A stretch of DNA of 13,396 nt from an uncultured Pirellulaceae bacterium (GTDB taxonomy: Bacteria; Planctomycetota; Planctomycetia; Pirellulales; Pirellulaceae), in the NCBI GenBank assembly GCA_934278005.1, contig CAKQWG010000086.1, positions 1 to 13,396 on the forward strand, given 5' to 3'. Both the position numbers and the translations under genes were made by a program. Shown piece by piece: positions 1-9,816 of this stretch. Positions within the stretch are counted from its first letter, which is position 1. Each line of letters opens with the position of its first letter. The notes under the pieces are model-generated. The model did no database searches. It saw only the letters and a program-made list of their open reading frames with translations, and was not told the origin of the DNA.

Positions 1-108
1 CGCTGTAGTGTGTCGGGGACTAGCGCGTCCAATTAGCCATACGCGCTGCAGCGGCCAGCTGCGGCTCGGCGTTAAACATGGCGCTGCCTGCGGCAGCGAC
101 AGCGGCGG
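1..108. repeat. Copy 1 of a 108-bp structured direct repeat (may continue left of window)
   Basis: This stretch recurs at 177-284, exactly 176 bp downstream, with about seven mismatches by eye (positions 6, 7, 11, 17, 26, 78 and 104 of this copy). It contains two strong inverted repeats: GCAGC/GCTGC around loop GGCCA at 48-62, and a 7-bp stem CGCTGCC/GGCAGCG with a TGC loop at 82-98. GTCCAAT at 27-33 and GTTAAAC at 71-77 loosely resemble the outer boxes of an integron attC site (RYYYAAC and GTTRRRY), but the first box fails at its last base. Short open frames across it are by-products of repeat composition and not genes. It begins at the window edge, so the array may extend further left. Confidence 0.9.
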
Positions 109-176
109 TTGTGAGAGTAGCATTTGGCTGCCGCAGGTGCCGTCGCCTGCGCAGGCCGCGACTGAGGGTTGGCAGG

Positions 177-284
177 CGCTGGGGTGCGTCGGAGACTAGC
201 GTGTCCAATTAGCCATACGCGCTGCAGCGGCCAGCTGCGGCTCGGCGTTAAACTTGGCGCTGCCTGCGGCAGCGACAGCAGCGG
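177..284. repeat. Copy 2 of the 108-bp structured direct repeat
   Basis: Second copy of the repeat at 1-108, carrying the same two hairpins (224-238 and 258-274) and the same GTCCAAT/GTTAAAC pair (203-209 and 247-253). The 68 bp between the copies (109-176) is also GC-rich and full of short complementary GC tracts, but is not itself repeated. After this copy, 285-473 shows no gene and no further copy, only the leader of the lipoprotein gene. The mismatches do not interrupt the stems, which fits selection or gene conversion on structure; that is inference. Confidence 0.9.
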
Positions 285-473
285 AAAGGGCGCTGCCGCA
301 GTAATGGGCTGGGATGAATTAGGCAGAATATTCCGGCTCGAACTAAATTTCTAAAGTCGGCTGGCCGATAAATAACGTGTCGGAGATACGTCTGGAGATA
401 TTTGCCCGGAGAGCGTCTCTGTGAGAGCGAGTTTGACAATGGATTTTATAGGTTTTCAGGCGGAGTGCCGAGA

Positions 474-995
474 ATGACGTTTGCCAAGCGATGGATGCTG
501 CCCACCCTACTGGCTGTGTGCTGCGCGACACAGAGCGGTTGCCTGACGCTGGCGGATCTCATCAGCCCGCAGAAGACGCAGACGCTCGATACTACCTTCT
601 TAGAAACGCAAGGCTACTCCATTCCAATGGGCGGCATGCCTTCTCCGGTAGCACCTAGCGCCAATGGCGCGCCACGCGTCATTCTGGAAGTGCGCGACGG
701 CAAAACGCACCTTGAGTCCATACCGCTGCCGATGGATCGAGCCGTATTCATCGAGGACATTGTGCAGCAAGCGCACCTGGCGGATCACTTTGGAAAGCTG
801 GTCGTTTCGATCATGCGCCCCACCGAACTTGGCGGCGCACCACTTAAATTGGATGTGCTCATCGACAGCTCGGGCAAAGCTTCCAATGCAGGGCAAAACT
901 ACGCGCTGATGCCTGGCGATCACATCGTAGTCAACAGCGACAATCGCACGGGGTTCGAGCGATTTATCGACAAGCAATTCCGCGACCGCATGTAA
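474..995 (+). CDS. Small outer-surface lipoprotein with SLBB/polysaccharide-export-like C-terminus
   Basis: This 173-aa protein starts with a basic residue run, a hydrophobic core and a Cys at residue 23 in the context QSGC. It therefore looks like a signal-peptidase II lipoprotein with an imperfect lipobox. The ATG at 474 is chosen over an in-frame TTG at 402 because it places the signal peptide at the N-terminus and has GGAG 8 nt upstream. Residues 68-155 form a compact domain with a regular beta pattern and the motif LMPGDHIVV (145-153). That motif resembles the PGD signature closing SLBB repeats in Wza-type polysaccharide-export proteins and competence ComEA relatives. Only one such unit is present, and the protein is much shorter than a full exporter, so it may be a partner or a degenerate single-domain relative. 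No operon partner is apparent; the next gene converges on it 85 nt away. Confidence 0.72.
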   Translation: MTFAKRWMLPTLLAVCCATQSGCLTLADLISPQKTQTLDTTFLETQGYSIPMGGMPSPVAPSANGAPRVILEVRDGKTHLESIPLPMDRAVFIEDIVQQAHLADHFGKLVVSIMRPTELGGAPLKLDVLIDSSGKASNAGQNYALMPGDHIVVNSDNRTGFERFIDKQFRDRM

Positions 996-1080
996 GGCGT
1001 GCCGTCTACTGCGGAACTGGTATGTAACACGTTCGTCCGCTTGACCAATGCTGGGCCATCAATCGCTGATTGCTCGCTGA

Positions 1081-2460
1081 TCACTCGGTATGGAAGGGGC
1101 TGATGGCTATGCTCTGGAAGGTGACGTCGGTCGTTTCGTCGTGACCTTGCAAGGCGATAGGGCCTGCAGCCAATCGCAAACCTTTGCGAGGATTGTCATC
1201 GGGCTCGCGCGTGTCGTAGAAGTCGACGACTTGGACCCCGTTAACCCACGAGACCATCTGCGGACCGTTGGCCAGCAAAGTCAAGTAGGTCGGCTGAGAA
1301 CCGTCACCGATCACAATTCGAGCAGATTGACGACGGAAGATAGCTCCGGCCCCCGCGTCGATCGCGCGCAGCGGATCTCCGTCGGCGACCGCATGGTTAA
1401 CCTGGCACTCGTAGCCGTCGAGCATCGCATCGGGGATGCAGCGAAAGAAGATCCCCGAATTGACTTCGGGGGTGGCGAGCGTATAGCGGGCCTGCAGCAT
1501 GAAATTGTCGTAAGCCTGCTTCGACTGCAACTGCCCCAGACCGCCGGTGAGCTGCAGGCCATCGTCAACGACCGTCGCCTTAAAAGTGTTCTCTGCTTTT
1601 TCCGATAGCCTCCAGTCCTGCTCCCAATCCGCTCCCAGTTTCAATTCCGTGGGGTCTAACGGGCGCAGTAGTATATTGCGAAATTCGATTCGGCCTGACT
1701 CGTGATGCAAACTGATGTGTCCGTCAGGAGCCACGTCCAAGCCATCGAGTTCTAGAATCGGTTTATCGTCGAGCCTGACCGATACTTGAGTGCCAACTAC
1801 GCGGACCGCCAACGAGTGCCACTCGCTGGGATCGAATTCGCCCAGCTCTGACGGCTCTACCTTCTGGCGTTCGACCAGGCTTCCGGTCGGGAATTCGGAG
1901 TCAGCCGCAGTGAGGCTCAGTTGTAGACAGTCGTGCGCGACGTCCTGTGGTTGTGGGCCCGTGCGCAAGAAAATGCTGCTGTGCGAGTCGGCATCGCCGC
2001 GAAAATCAAGCCGCAGCTCGTAATTAGGGATCTGAAAACTAGTGCACAGGTAGCTCGGCTCGCCGCGCGTGGCGGTCAGTACGCCGTCGGTGGCAAATTG
2101 CCACTCGGCATCGCCTACGATGAACCAACCGAACAGGGACTGGCCATCAAACAATCGCACCCATCCCTGGGCAAGCTGCTCGGGCGTCAGCTGAGCAGCC
2201 AGCAGGGCTGCGGCATCGATCTCGATAGTTTGCAGCGGCGAAAGCTGGCTTTCGGCAGCGGTCGCGCTGGCGGACGGCCTTCCGGACGCCGCGGGCTGCG
2301 GCTGAGTTGAAGCAGCGTCGGCAGCCTCACCAGGCTCTACGATCACGGTATCCAAAGCAGAATCGTCAGCTACTCCAGTCGCCTGCTGTTGGCGACAGCC
2401 ACTGCTGCAGCTCACTAGGGCCAGCAAGCACAGGCAAAGTGTAAATGATAGTTTTTTCAT
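1081..2460 (-). CDS. Two-domain DUF1080 (3-keto-disaccharide hydrolase family) lipoprotein
   Basis: This 459-aa protein begins with a signal peptide ending in LVSC, a good lipobox (Cys18), followed by an Ala/Ser/Pro-rich linker to about residue 90. Two jelly-roll units follow. The first (about 98-266) has the family opening WVRLFDGQSLFGW and contacts such as SSIFLRTG. The second (about 275-454) has NSGIFFRC, GYECQVNH, GAIFRRQ, WVNGVQVVDF and GLRLAAGPIALQGHD, all typical of DUF1080. Members of this family cleave 3-keto-glycosides produced by dehydrogenases, or bind carbohydrate; many planctomycete members are only predicted. Anchoring in a membrane suggests action on sugars in the periplasm. 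The gene lies 36 nt downstream of the 168-aa gene on the same strand, so it may be the last gene of the pseudopilin transcript. No clear Shine-Dalgarno precedes the ATG. Domain order is secure; substrate and catalysis are not. Confidence 0.88.
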   Translation of the reverse strand: MKKLSFTLCLCLLALVSCSSGCRQQQATGVADDSALDTVIVEPGEAADAASTQPQPAASGRPSASATAAESQLSPLQTIEIDAAALLAAQLTPEQLAQGWVRLFDGQSLFGWFIVGDAEWQFATDGVLTATRGEPSYLCTSFQIPNYELRLDFRGDADSHSSIFLRTGPQPQDVAHDCLQLSLTAADSEFPTGSLVERQKVEPSELGEFDPSEWHSLAVRVVGTQVSVRLDDKPILELDGLDVAPDGHISLHHESGRIEFRNILLRPLDPTELKLGADWEQDWRLSEKAENTFKATVVDDGLQLTGGLGQLQSKQAYDNFMLQARYTLATPEVNSGIFFRCIPDAMLDGYECQVNHAVADGDPLRAIDAGAGAIFRRQSARIVIGDGSQPTYLTLLANGPQMVSWVNGVQVVDFYDTREPDDNPRKGLRLAAGPIALQGHDETTDVTFQSIAISPFHTE

Positions 2461-2496
2461 AGTGCAAGCAGTTTGAGTAGAAGTGGAGCGGTTCAG

Positions 2497-3003
2497 TTAA
2501 TCAGTCGTATCGATCTCCAGCCGTACCTCGGCCCAGTGAGATAAGTCAGGCGGTGCTGTACTGAGCGCATCGCCGCGCTGCGGCTCTGACACTGCTGCGA
2601 CTGCTGAAGCGACTTGAGCATCGGCCATCTCGCCGACAGCCAGGCTGCATAAGATTTCCAACCGGTTGAAGGGGACGAGCAGTGAATCGATGCGGGCGGA
2701 GAAACGCGTTGGGCTATGGTCCGAGTCACTCGCAGCGGATAGGCGAAGTGGTTTGGAATTGAGCAGGATATCATGCAGTGCAAACTGTACAGGCGGAGCT
2801 GCCGCACAGGTTAGCTCGATAACTAACGCAACAGGCTGGTGATCGCTCAAGCCGCTGGGGCGATGGAACTTGCGGCAGTAGCTGGCAGGGCGAAGCTGGC
2901 CTGCGGTGCGGTCGTGGCCGCGCCCGTCGGCTTGAGTTGCTTCGTCCAGGGTCGGTTGACGCCATGTGGCCTGCCATGGATGACGCAGTCGAATGATGTG
3001 CAT
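2497..3003 (-). CDS. Hypothetical protein, 168 aa, downstream of pseudopilin
   Basis: I do not recognise this protein. It is 168 aa, starts with ATG only 11 nt after the pseudopilin stop and ends 36 nt before the DUF1080 lipoprotein, on the same strand, so translational coupling to the pseudopilin is plausible. The N-terminal 50 residues are rich in Arg, His and Gln. Residues from about 58 alternate hydrophobic and polar positions, as in a beta-rich domain (VALVIELTC, RLEILCSLAV, EVRLEIDT). No signal peptide or membrane helix is apparent. Codon choice looks like that of its neighbours, with no sign of being a shadow frame. Its position suggests an accessory to the pilin-like protein, but nothing in the sequence proves that. 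It could still be a fortuitous open frame. Confidence 0.6.
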   Translation of the reverse strand: MHIIRLRHPWQATWRQPTLDEATQADGRGHDRTAGQLRPASYCRKFHRPSGLSDHQPVALVIELTCAAAPPVQFALHDILLNSKPLRLSAASDSDHSPTRFSARIDSLLVPFNRLEILCSLAVGEMADAQVASAVAAVSEPQRGDALSTAPPDLSHWAEVRLEIDTTD

Positions 3004-3014
3004 GGAATCTCAGA

Positions 3015-4904
3015 TTACTGCGAGATGAATTCTTTGGCGGCCGACATTTGCTTGACCTGCCGTGTGGCGGGATCTTCCAGTCGGACCGAGATCTTAAGTC
3101 CCCGCAGTGCCATGGGGAACGGAGGCGATGTTTCCAGTTCCGAAGAATCGTCGACACCCGCAAAACTATTGACGTTGTCGATGCCGTCGGTCCCCATGTC
3201 AGCCGCCGTGCGCCACGCATCCACCGGCGATAGATTAGGGATGTCATTACCACTGGCACCATATAAATCGACCGATCCGTTGATGCGGCACACGCCCGTG
3301 CGGCCGTCCAATTGAGCCTGCAACACACCGTCCCCTTCATAGCGCGAGGTATAGGTGTCGTAGCTAGGTTGAAGTAAGTGCGGTGTAGTGCCCACTCCAT
3401 AGACGTTACCCGATTTGATCAGGGCTGAAGTGAAGGTCGTGCCGGTGGAAAAACCGCTCAGCGAGCTCAATCGATTGTCATTGGGGCTAACGCCAAAGTG
3501 ATCCGACATTTTCTTAGCCCAGGCCAGATCGACATATCCGCCTTGCGAAAGCACCGCCCCAGTATTGACGACGCTGTAGTAGCCCGGGTCATTGGGGGAC
3601 AGGGCAAGGTCGCCGCTGACCGAACTGACCAAGGCGACATTTGGATCAAAGAGCTTGATGTCGAAGGCGAGCACATCGTTGGCCAGCAGATCCTCGCCCG
3701 CACGGCTTCCCAAAAGCACAAACGCGGGATGCATGAAACCAGAGCCAACTTGGAAATTACCAGTGCCCAAATTCCCATCAGGGTCGCTAGTGATGGCTAG
3801 GCTACGGCCCAAAGCTAAAACCGGCATGGTCGTTGAAACCGAGCCGGGCAGCGGGACTTGCACATGGGCGAAGCGATTAGCTGGATCAACCAAGTCCTGC
3901 AGGCTATTGGCTGCCACGAAGTCAAAACCGTTGCCGCCGGTGTTGAACACGCGACGCATCGATAGGTCGCACTGTTGATGAGCTACGGCCATATCGCACA
4001 ACGGCGATGGCAAGGGGCTAGGCAGTCCGGGCCACGGCTGGGTGATCGTCCAATTCTCGTTATTTCCGCTCGGCGAAATGCTACTATCCATAACCCCGGC
4101 CGGAAGCGTCCCGGCGGGAGCTACGGCCGATAGGTCCGATATGACAGCATCCGATGTGAGGTTCAGGTCAGGCCGAATCAGCAGCGTGCGATAATGCAGC
4201 CGGAAGCCATCAGGGAAGCCGTCGCTGTCAATGTCTTCAAAGGCGGTCGCACCCTGAGGAGAATTGAGAAACAGCGTCGGGTCTCGGTTAGGGTTGTTCA
4301 GGTTGGTAACCAAGGGCTGCAGGAATACCGCCACTTCCGCGTGTTGCGAGGCGATCGAGATCAATTCGAAATCCCCAGGCGCGTCGCGCTGTGGGGCTCG
4401 TTGCTCCACAATGTAACGCGGCACCTTGCCGGTAAACCAGACATCTCCAGCCCTGACCGTCGCCATCAAAATGTCGTCGACATCACCAAAGCGACTGGCC
4501 GCCTGCGATATTACGTTCGCAGTGGTAAAGTCAGTCATTGAGCCGTCAAAGATTTTCAAATACCCCTGACCACTGGATGGGTTCATCGGAGGTGCTGGGA
4601 TGACAGTCAGGTGGTCCAAGTCGCTGCGCAAACGATAAACCACATTTCGAAGTTGGTTGTTTAACTGCAATACCGAACGGCCTTGCTGCATGCTGTCACC
4701 GATAATTTTAAAAATCTGGGCCAGCGAAATCATCATGATCAGCGTGACTGCGGTAGCGATTAGAACTTCCAGCAGCGTGAACCCGCCGCGGGCCGATGTT
4801 CGCCCTTCGCCCAGCACAGCACGACCTGCGGACAGCTGCACCTGACCTGCGAACAGCTGGGGTTGAGAAGTCGACCGGGGTGCAACTGATTTGCATGAGA
4901 TCAT
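3015..4904 (-). CDS. Large pseudopilin / type IV pilin-like protein (PilW/GspJ-like architecture)
   Basis: The protein has 629 residues and a class III prepilin signal: RGG then FTLLEVLIATAVTLIMMISL, with cleavage expected between Gly41 and Phe42 and the conserved Glu at mature position 5 (residue 46). The hydrophobic helix (about 42-66) is followed by an amphipathic N-terminal pilin helix with QLNNQLRNVVYRLRSDLD. The rest is a very long beta-rich globular part ending in ALRGLKISVRLEDPATRQVKQ (about 601-621), a tail I associate with planctomycete prepilin-domain proteins. Its length is several times that of an ordinary minor pilin and the 41-residue leader is long. The start is well supported: AAGGA lies 6 nt before the ATG (4911-4915). 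A minor or tip pseudopilin of a type II secretion or type IV pilus-like machine is the best call. No assembly ATPase, platform protein or prepilin peptidase gene is in the window. Confidence 0.88.
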   Translation of the reverse strand: MISCKSVAPRSTSQPQLFAGQVQLSAGRAVLGEGRTSARGGFTLLEVLIATAVTLIMMISLAQIFKIIGDSMQQGRSVLQLNNQLRNVVYRLRSDLDHLTVIPAPPMNPSSGQGYLKIFDGSMTDFTTANVISQAASRFGDVDDILMATVRAGDVWFTGKVPRYIVEQRAPQRDAPGDFELISIASQHAEVAVFLQPLVTNLNNPNRDPTLFLNSPQGATAFEDIDSDGFPDGFRLHYRTLLIRPDLNLTSDAVISDLSAVAPAGTLPAGVMDSSISPSGNNENWTITQPWPGLPSPLPSPLCDMAVAHQQCDLSMRRVFNTGGNGFDFVAANSLQDLVDPANRFAHVQVPLPGSVSTTMPVLALGRSLAITSDPDGNLGTGNFQVGSGFMHPAFVLLGSRAGEDLLANDVLAFDIKLFDPNVALVSSVSGDLALSPNDPGYYSVVNTGAVLSQGGYVDLAWAKKMSDHFGVSPNDNRLSSLSGFSTGTTFTSALIKSGNVYGVGTTPHLLQPSYDTYTSRYEGDGVLQAQLDGRTGVCRINGSVDLYGASGNDIPNLSPVDAWRTAADMGTDGIDNVNSFAGVDDSSELETSPPFPMALRGLKISVRLEDPATRQVKQMSAAKEFISQ

Positions 4905-5171
4905 GGGGATTCCTTTGGCAGAGCAGACTCAAAACGGCCTTGGCCAGCTAAACTGAGCTGGCGATAAGCCACCTGTGATCGCTTCTCCAGTCAAGATAAG
5001 TGTGTGCGACGTAAGTCTATGCAGTGTATCACAAACGCGATAAATAAAGTGGATTAGCTGGCTCGGTACAGTAAGCCTCTAAACTGGCATTTGTTCCATA
5101 TTTATTTCAGGGGCCGGAGCGAGCAGCTTACTCTATCCACTGGACGGCTTGCCTATTTGTTCGGCAGTTCG
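4905..5171. other. Divergent intergenic region between pseudopilin and glycosyltransferase
   Basis: These 267 bp hold the upstream regions of two divergent genes and are more AT-rich around 5030-5050 (CGCGATAAATAAAGTGGATTAG) than the surroundings, as promoters often are. I could not assign a convincing -35/-10 pair on either strand. Part of the right side (5091-5171) is in frame with the glycosyltransferase through a TTG start, but shows no membrane or motif signal. Confidence 0.45.
4911..4915 (-). promoter_or_regulatory. Shine-Dalgarno site of the pseudopilin gene
   Basis: On the minus strand AAGGA is followed by six bases and then ATG at 4904. It is one of the clearest ribosome binding sites in the window. 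It fixes the start upstream of an unusually long 41-residue prepilin leader, instead of at an internal GTG nearer the cleavage site. Confidence 0.7.
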
Positions 5172-7121
5172 ATGAAAGCCTACCCCTTCTTTAGCCCCCA
5201 TTACCTATTCTACTCCCTACGAAATCCTTTGCATAATCAAGCGCTATCGCCATTTCAACAAACGCCACTGGGGAATCGGCCAGCGCCACACAGGTTCAGG
5301 CTGGCGGAGCACTTCAGATGGCCATGCTTAGTGGCCTTTATGGGGGTGCTGTGGGCCGGTTGTGCCACCGGCGAGTCGCTATGGCTGGACGAGCTGCACA
5401 CTAGCTGGTCCGTTTCGGGGACCTGGAGCGAGGTGGCTACCAGGGCGAGGCAGGGGAATCAGTCTCCGCTGTATTTCTACGGTCTGTTTGGCTTGGTAAG
5501 GACACTTGGTAATTTGGAGTGGATGTCTGGCGAGCTGCTCCTGCGTTTGCCCTCGGTCGTATGCTGGGCCTTTACCTTGCTCGTCTGCCTGAGGATCACG
5601 GCACAGCAGTGGGCAGATTCACCGCCAGATTTAACGAGCTCGCGCGAGCCTCAGCTGAGAGGTCGACTGTGGAGTTGGGGCCAGTCGCTTAACAGAAGGC
5701 TCTTGGGTGAAGACCCGCGGCCGGCGATGGGGGTAGCCATGGTGCTGTGGCTGGTGCTTGATCGCATTCAACTTTTCTACGCTACGGAAGCTCGCGTCTA
5801 CGCTGGGGTGCAGTTGGTCAGTCTGCTGGCTTGGTACTGCATTGCCCGACTGGCGGCCAGCGATGCTCCCCGGGCTGTCGACCGCACTATTATTTGGTGG
5901 TGTGGTTTGAGCGTGCTGTTAATCAGTCTACACATAACCGCTGCGCTAGCCTGTGTGTGGCAGATCGCTTGCGGGACCTGGATTCTCTACAAGTGCCGCT
6001 CGCGCGTGGGCTTGCCGCAAACGCACGGTCTCTGGGCGGCAGCGGTGGCGATTGTGCTATCGACGCTGGGCGTGGCCTGGATGCTATCGTCTGAGGTATG
6101 GGAGCATCGGCAGCAGTGGGCTAGTTTCGCGGGCGACGCGTCGTGGAACGCGTTGATCGGATTGTTCCCGCTGGCTGCCTACGCGGTTCCAGTCGCCGCC
6201 GCGAGGGGCGTCGACTGGTTGTGCAGCCTGGGCTTATGCGTCAGATCTCGCAGGACTCGTTCAACGCATCGAGAATTAGAGCATCGAGAATTAGCCCACG
6301 GGCCGCTTGACACCACAGACCAATATCTCAGCAGTACGGCTCAATGGCTGTGGTGGGTCGCAGTGGCCGGCCCGTGGCTGAGCGCATGGTGGATCACGAG
6401 CCTGGGGATTGCTCCAGTTTTTCATCGTCGCTTTGTAATAGTTGTGGCTGTTCCGCTGTTGCTGGTAGCCGCGACTGAGCTTGCGCGCATCCGCCGGCCT
6501 GCGCTGCGCTGGTCGGCGGTGCTGGGCGTAGCGGCGTGGTTGGTTATCAGCCAAGGGACGCTCGGAAATTGGCGATCCGGCGCGTGGTATGGTTGGCAGC
6601 GGTTGGAGGGCTGGCGGCAGGCCAGCCAGTTTTTGCAGTCGCAGGTTCAAAGCGGAGAAACGGTGTGGTGCTATAGTGGACTGATTGAGGAGAGTGGAGC
6701 CGAGCTACCGCTGACCGATTCGCTCAACCAATATCTGAGCTTTCCCCTGCGCGGCTTGTATCAAGTGGTCGACTCTCAGGGCGAGCCGTGCGCGCCACGG
6801 GCGCTGGTCGGAAACGGAGCGAGTTGGCATGGGCAGATGCTTTCCGCAGGCGGGCGCGAAAACAGCCCAGCTCACGCAGACCCGGATGGCGAAACAGGCG
6901 GCGAGGCGGAAGAGACCGTGTCACACCAGGTCGCTGGCGAAAGATTTGTCACAGGCCAGCAGTGGATCGTCTACCGGGGAGGTCCGGCGAGTTTCGAGCG
7001 GCACTTGCGGCTTCTGCAGCGAGCCAGTGCGCAAGACTCACTGGAAAGTTGGCAGATCGATTCGCCGCAGTCGTTTGGACTGGTTAGCGTGGTGCGGATC
7101 TCACGCGAGAAGCGCGAATGA
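5172..7121 (+). CDS. Polytopic GT-C type glycosyltransferase (GT39/ArnT/RgtA-like)
   Basis: This 649-aa membrane protein has a first helix at about 49-66 and then WLDELHTSW (71-79). That places an Asp-Glu pair (73-74) in the first extracytoplasmic loop, as in PMT/ArnT-type transferases that use polyprenyl-phosphate sugars. QGNQSPLYFY (94-103) matches the usual follow-on motif of the family. Many further hydrophobic segments follow, and the C-terminal 170 residues or so are soluble. Inferred role: transfer of a sugar from a lipid carrier to a protein or surface glycan outside the membrane; donor and acceptor cannot be read from sequence. ATG 5172 is chosen over an in-frame TTG at 5091, though no Shine-Dalgarno is seen for either. 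It diverges from the pseudopilin gene across 267 bp and converges on the sugar kinase with a 20-nt gap. Confidence 0.82.
   Translation: MKAYPFFSPHYLFYSLRNPLHNQALSPFQQTPLGNRPAPHRFRLAEHFRWPCLVAFMGVLWAGCATGESLWLDELHTSWSVSGTWSEVATRARQGNQSPLYFYGLFGLVRTLGNLEWMSGELLLRLPSVVCWAFTLLVCLRITAQQWADSPPDLTSSREPQLRGRLWSWGQSLNRRLLGEDPRPAMGVAMVLWLVLDRIQLFYATEARVYAGVQLVSLLAWYCIARLAASDAPRAVDRTIIWWCGLSVLLISLHITAALACVWQIACGTWILYKCRSRVGLPQTHGLWAAAVAIVLSTLGVAWMLSSEVWEHRQQWASFAGDASWNALIGLFPLAAYAVPVAAARGVDWLCSLGLCVRSRRTRSTHRELEHRELAHGPLDTTDQYLSSTAQWLWWVAVAGPWLSAWWITSLGIAPVFHRRFVIVVAVPLLLVAATELARIRRPALRWSAVLGVAAWLVISQGTLGNWRSGAWYGWQRLEGWRQASQFLQSQVQSGETVWCYSGLIEESGAELPLTDSLNQYLSFPLRGLYQVVDSQGEPCAPRALVGNGASWHGQMLSAGGRENSPAHADPDGETGGEAEETVSHQVAGERFVTGQQWIVYRGGPASFERHLRLLQRASAQDSLESWQIDSPQSFGLVSVVRISREKRE
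6266..6294 (+). repeat. Short in-frame tandem duplication inside the glycosyltransferase gene
   Basis: GCATCGAGAATTAG occurs at 6266-6279 and again at 6281-6294, a 15-bp period. It encodes HRELE followed by HRELA in a charged loop between hydrophobic segments. The reading frame is kept, so this looks like a slippage duplication in a tolerant cytoplasmic or periplasmic loop. Confidence 0.75.
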
Positions 7122-7141
7122 GTCATGACCGCTTCAACTAG

Positions 7142-7154
<13 letters not shown>
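7121..7154. repeat. Duplicated palindrome between convergent genes
   Basis: AGTCATGACCGCTTC (7121-7135) and AGTCATGACAGCTTC (7140-7154) are near-identical copies 19 bp apart. Each contains the perfect 8-bp palindrome GTCATGAC. They span the stop codons of the glycosyltransferase (7119-7121) and the kinase (7142-7144). A short tandem duplication at a gene junction is the simplest reading; no poly-T tract marks it as a terminator. Confidence 0.6.
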
Positions 7155-9663
<2,509 letters not shown>

Positions 9664-9749
9664 GCGCTCGATCACGCGCGCTTTACTTTGCAGGCTGCAC
9701 TGGGTGCGCATTGGACGGGTGCACAGCCTCTAAAACTTTGTGGTAAACT

Positions 9750-9778
9750 GGGGCATTAGCCATTCAAGCTAATGCCCC
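9750..9778. terminator. Perfect 11-bp hairpin between thiC and the phosphodiesterase gene
   Basis: GGGGCATTAGC (9750-9760) and GCTAATGCCCC (9768-9778) pair perfectly around the 7-nt loop CATTCAA. It starts 87 nt after the thiC stop and ends 38 nt before the next start. The bases after it (TCGTGTCTAG) are not a T-run, so a classical intrinsic terminator is doubtful. An mRNA 3'-end stabiliser, a protein operator or a leader structure for the downstream gene is equally possible. An ATG at 9772 lies inside the stem and is a poor start codon candidate for that reason. Confidence 0.6.
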
Positions 9779-9816
9779 TCGTGTCTAGACAGACCCTACC
9801 CAGAGAGACCCCTCCC

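Noticed and set aside
8..354. Short reading frames of about 60 aa in the left repeats
   Set aside because: They are translations of the two repeat copies, share the same residues for that reason, and lack ribosome sites.
432..461. TTGACA box ahead of the lipoprotein gene as a sigma-70 promoter
   Set aside because: No acceptable -10 hexamer occurs at 16-18 bp; the only TATA-like bases are about 6 bp away.
600..977. 125-aa frame on the minus strand under the lipoprotein gene
   Set aside because: It is antisense to a protein with a signal peptide and domain-like pattern and shows no motif or ribosome site of its own.
9772..9816. Start of the phosphodiesterase gene at ATG 9772
   Set aside because: This ATG lies in the right arm of a perfect hairpin and would place 15 polar residues before a normal signal peptide.
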